A stretch of 64,000 bases of DNA, from contig JADJRQ010000001.1 of NCBI GenBank assembly GCA_016712175.1, positions 992,001 through 1,056,000 on the forward strand, read 5' to 3'. Shown piece by piece: positions 62,515 to 64,000 of the stretch. Each line of letters opens with the position of its first letter. The first letter of the stretch is position 1. The notes under the pieces are model-generated. The model was not told where the DNA came from, did not search any database, and saw only the letters and a program-made list of their open reading frames with translations. The DNA comes from Solirubrobacterales bacterium (GTDB lineage Bacteria > Actinomycetota > Thermoleophilia > Solirubrobacterales > 70-9). The position numbers and the translations under genes were made by a program.

Positions 62515-63889
62515 ACCGGGCACCGCCGGACTCGCTCTCGCCGACGATGACGTCGCCGCCGTGGAGCTTTGCCTGCTGCCTGACCAGCGAGAGGCCGAGG
62601 CCGGAACCTTCTGCCCCTGAGGCGTCGCCTCGTTCGAAGCGTTCGAAAATGCGATCTCGATGTTCGGGTGGGATGCCTGGACCGTCGTCGTCGACCGTGA
62701 TCGTGACTGAACCGCCTTTATCCGCGAGGGTGAGGGTGACTTTCCCCTCCGGCTTTCCGTGACGGGCGGCGTTCTCCAGGAGGTTGTCGACCATTGCCCG
62801 GAGTCCGTCCGGCCATCCCCGGGCTTCGACTTCACCCGATGGGACCTCTACCTTCCAGGTGATCGCCGGGTGGCGGCGCCGGGCCGATTCAATTGCGCCT
62901 CCGGCCAATGCGGCCATTTCGACGGATTCCCTGGGCAAGGCAGCGGCGGAATCTCCCCGGGCCAGGGTCTGGAGGGTGCCGAGCATCCGCATCATCCGGT
63001 CCGCGTCCCTTTCCATCCCTTCGAGTACCGCCGTCCGCTCTTCCGGCTTCAGGTCGGGGTTGCGGCGGATCGCGCCGAGGTTGGCCTGCAGCGCGGTCAT
63101 CGGCGTTCGCAGTTCGTGACCGGCGTCACCGGCGAAGCGGCGGGTGGCTGACAGCGCCTCCTCGGTAGCCCCGGCCGAGGTTTCGAGGCGGGCCAGCATC
63201 GCGTTGATGCTCGCGGTCAGTTCCTCGATCTCGACCGGACTGGCGCCGGGGTCGACCCGGTTCGACAGGTCATCGGTCGAGCTGACTTCCCCGGCCGCAT
63301 CGCGCAATCGCGCCAGCGGGCGGAGTGCCAGCCCTGACAGCCACCAGCTGAGTGCGGCCACCAGGAGAACTCCGGCCAGCCCGATCAGGAGCAGGCGGTT
63401 GCGGAGCTCGGCGATCCGCGCCTCGGATTCAGCCAGGTCGACTCCGACTTCAACCAGCGTGCCGGGGCCGACCTCCCGGGTCAGCGTCCGAAACTTCGAC
63501 CCATCCGTCTTCACGGTCCGGAGCCCGGGTTTATCAGTGAGCGTCAGGCCTTTGGGGACGTTGACCCCGCTGGCAGCCTGACCGTCCACGATCAGCCGGA
63601 CGAATTCACCTTGCGGACGGAGTGCCGGTGGACCGAAAGGTTGGTCCGGGCCGCCGCCCGCACCGGACGATCCACGGTCGCCGGGAGGACTTCCGGGTCC
63701 GGCGGGGCCACCAAGGGCCCTCGCTACGTCCGGTGCCGGTCGGTCCATCAGCCCTTGATCGATCCGGTCGCTTTCGCGCGCGGAGAAGGAGGCCAGGGTC
63801 ACGGCCCCGACCAGGAGCAGCACCAGGGCGACGGTCAGGGTCGCAACCAGGGCGACCCGGCCACGCAGGCTTCCGAGGGCGGCTCTCAT
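62465..63889 (-). CDS. Membrane sensor histidine kinase
   Basis: The 474-residue kinase has a first transmembrane helix (VALVATLTVALVLLLVGAVTLAS), an extracytoplasmic sensor (~40-150) with a Gly/Pro-rich low-complexity part, a second helix (LLLIGLAGVLLVAALSWWL), a HAMP domain, the H box with phospho-accepting His (FAGDAGHELRTPMTAL), the N box (VDNLLENAARHG), G1 (DDGPGIPPEHRDRIFERF) and G2 (GSGLGLSLVR). It is of the OmpR-partner type. The ATG overlaps the response regulator's stop (ATGA), so the pair is co-translated. The signal is unknown. Confidence 0.95.
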   Translation of the reverse strand: MRAALGSLRGRVALVATLTVALVLLLVGAVTLASFSARESDRIDQGLMDRPAPDVARALGGPAGPGSPPGDRGSSGAGGGPDQPFGPPALRPQGEFVRLIVDGQAASGVNVPKGLTLTDKPGLRTVKTDGSKFRTLTREVGPGTLVEVGVDLAESEARIAELRNRLLLIGLAGVLLVAALSWWLSGLALRPLARLRDAAGEVSSTDDLSNRVDPGASPVEIEELTASINAMLARLETSAGATEEALSATRRFAGDAGHELRTPMTALQANLGAIRRNPDLKPEERTAVLEGMERDADRMMRMLGTLQTLARGDSAAALPRESVEMAALAGGAIESARRRHPAITWKVEVPSGEVEARGWPDGLRAMVDNLLENAARHGKPEGKVTLTLADKGGSVTITVDDDGPGIPPEHRDRIFERFERGDASGAEGSGLGLSLVRQQAKLHGGDVIVGESESGGARFTVTIRSDSTASPLRP

Positions 63890-64000
63890 GGTCTCAACAC
63901 GAATCCCACCCCGCGGACCGTGTGGATCAGCCGCGGTTCACCGCTTTCCTCGGTCTTTCGCCGAAGATAGGAGATGAACTGGTCGACGACGTTGCCGTCG
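63886..64000 (-). CDS. OmpR/PhoB-type response regulator, C-terminal end only
   Basis: Only the last 38 residues are inside the window: NVVDQFISYLRRKTEESG then LIHTVRGVGFVLRP, the typical end of the winged-helix DNA-binding domain with recognition helix and wing. Its stop overlaps the histidine kinase start by four bases. The receiver domain lies beyond the window. Confidence 0.92.
   Translation of the reverse strand, partial: DGNVVDQFISYLRRKTEESGEPRLIHTVRGVGFVLRP

Overview
This is a 64 kb stretch of a high-GC chromosome. It reads as an actinobacterium, most likely of the Thermoleophilia/Solirubrobacterales type. Supporting signs are a dnaK-grpE-dnaJ-hspR-clpB heat-shock operon with a MerR-type HspR, a PurS-dependent small PurL, a 1L-myo-inositol-1-phosphate synthase next to a CDP-alcohol phosphotransferase, a luciferase-like (F420-type) oxidoreductase, and frequent GTG/TTG starts with 4-bp stop/start overlaps. 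The lineage is inferred from gene content, not from a marker comparison.

Layout. 1-1.2 kb: 3'-truncated gene for a secreted modular protein. 1.3-12 kb: purine biosynthesis in two minus-strand runs (purC-purS-purQ-purL followed by an NhaA-DsbA fusion; a GYD gene, then purD-purE-purB), separated by a thioredoxin-fold protein and a secreted propeller. 12-20.6 kb: PadR regulator divergent from a CrtI/RetSat-like oxidoreductase and a DUF1275 membrane protein, a nucleotidyl cyclase, a sulfatase, a large lytic transglycosylase and a membrane protein. 20.7-27.6 kb: heat-shock operon with a recognisable promoter, operator and terminator. 27.7-29.8 kb: cytochrome c, endonuclease III-like, PfkB kinase. 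29.9-36.2 kb: an inositol/phospholipid locus (PAP2 enzyme, polytopic membrane protein, CDP-alcohol phosphotransferase, ino1, then a glycosyltransferase-PHP phosphoesterase fusion). 36.2-46.1 kb: UDG-fold protein, serine hydrolase, small membrane proteins, cupin, Fic, LLM oxidoreductase, RNA methyltransferase, argF, tRNA-Glu, lgt, HNH nuclease.

46.1-60.0 kb is an integrated genetic element. It sits in tRNA-Val(UAC), and the last 44 bp of that tRNA are repeated exactly at the far end. It carries a tyrosine integrase, an excisionase-like protein, a TOPRIM/ATPase replication protein, an XRE regulator, a serine resolvase, several small membrane proteins and a three-gene type IIS restriction-modification system. 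I assign that system to the Alw26I/Eco31I/Esp3I type: m6A methyltransferase, circularly permuted m5C methyltransferase and HNH endonuclease. Beyond the island are a secreted FG-GAP protein, a truncated gene beside a 24-bp direct repeat, and a two-component system that runs off the window.

At least eight genes are broken by one base, and nearly all breaks lie in a short homopolymer where adding or removing one base restores a recognisable family sequence. This looks more like uncorrected sequencing indels than eight pseudogenes, so these genes are annotated as single loci. The most interesting biology is the degenerate GT4-PHP fusion beside ino1, the island's restriction-modification system, the dnaK operator that is neither CIRCE nor HAIR, and a large hairpin ahead of the island's replication genes.
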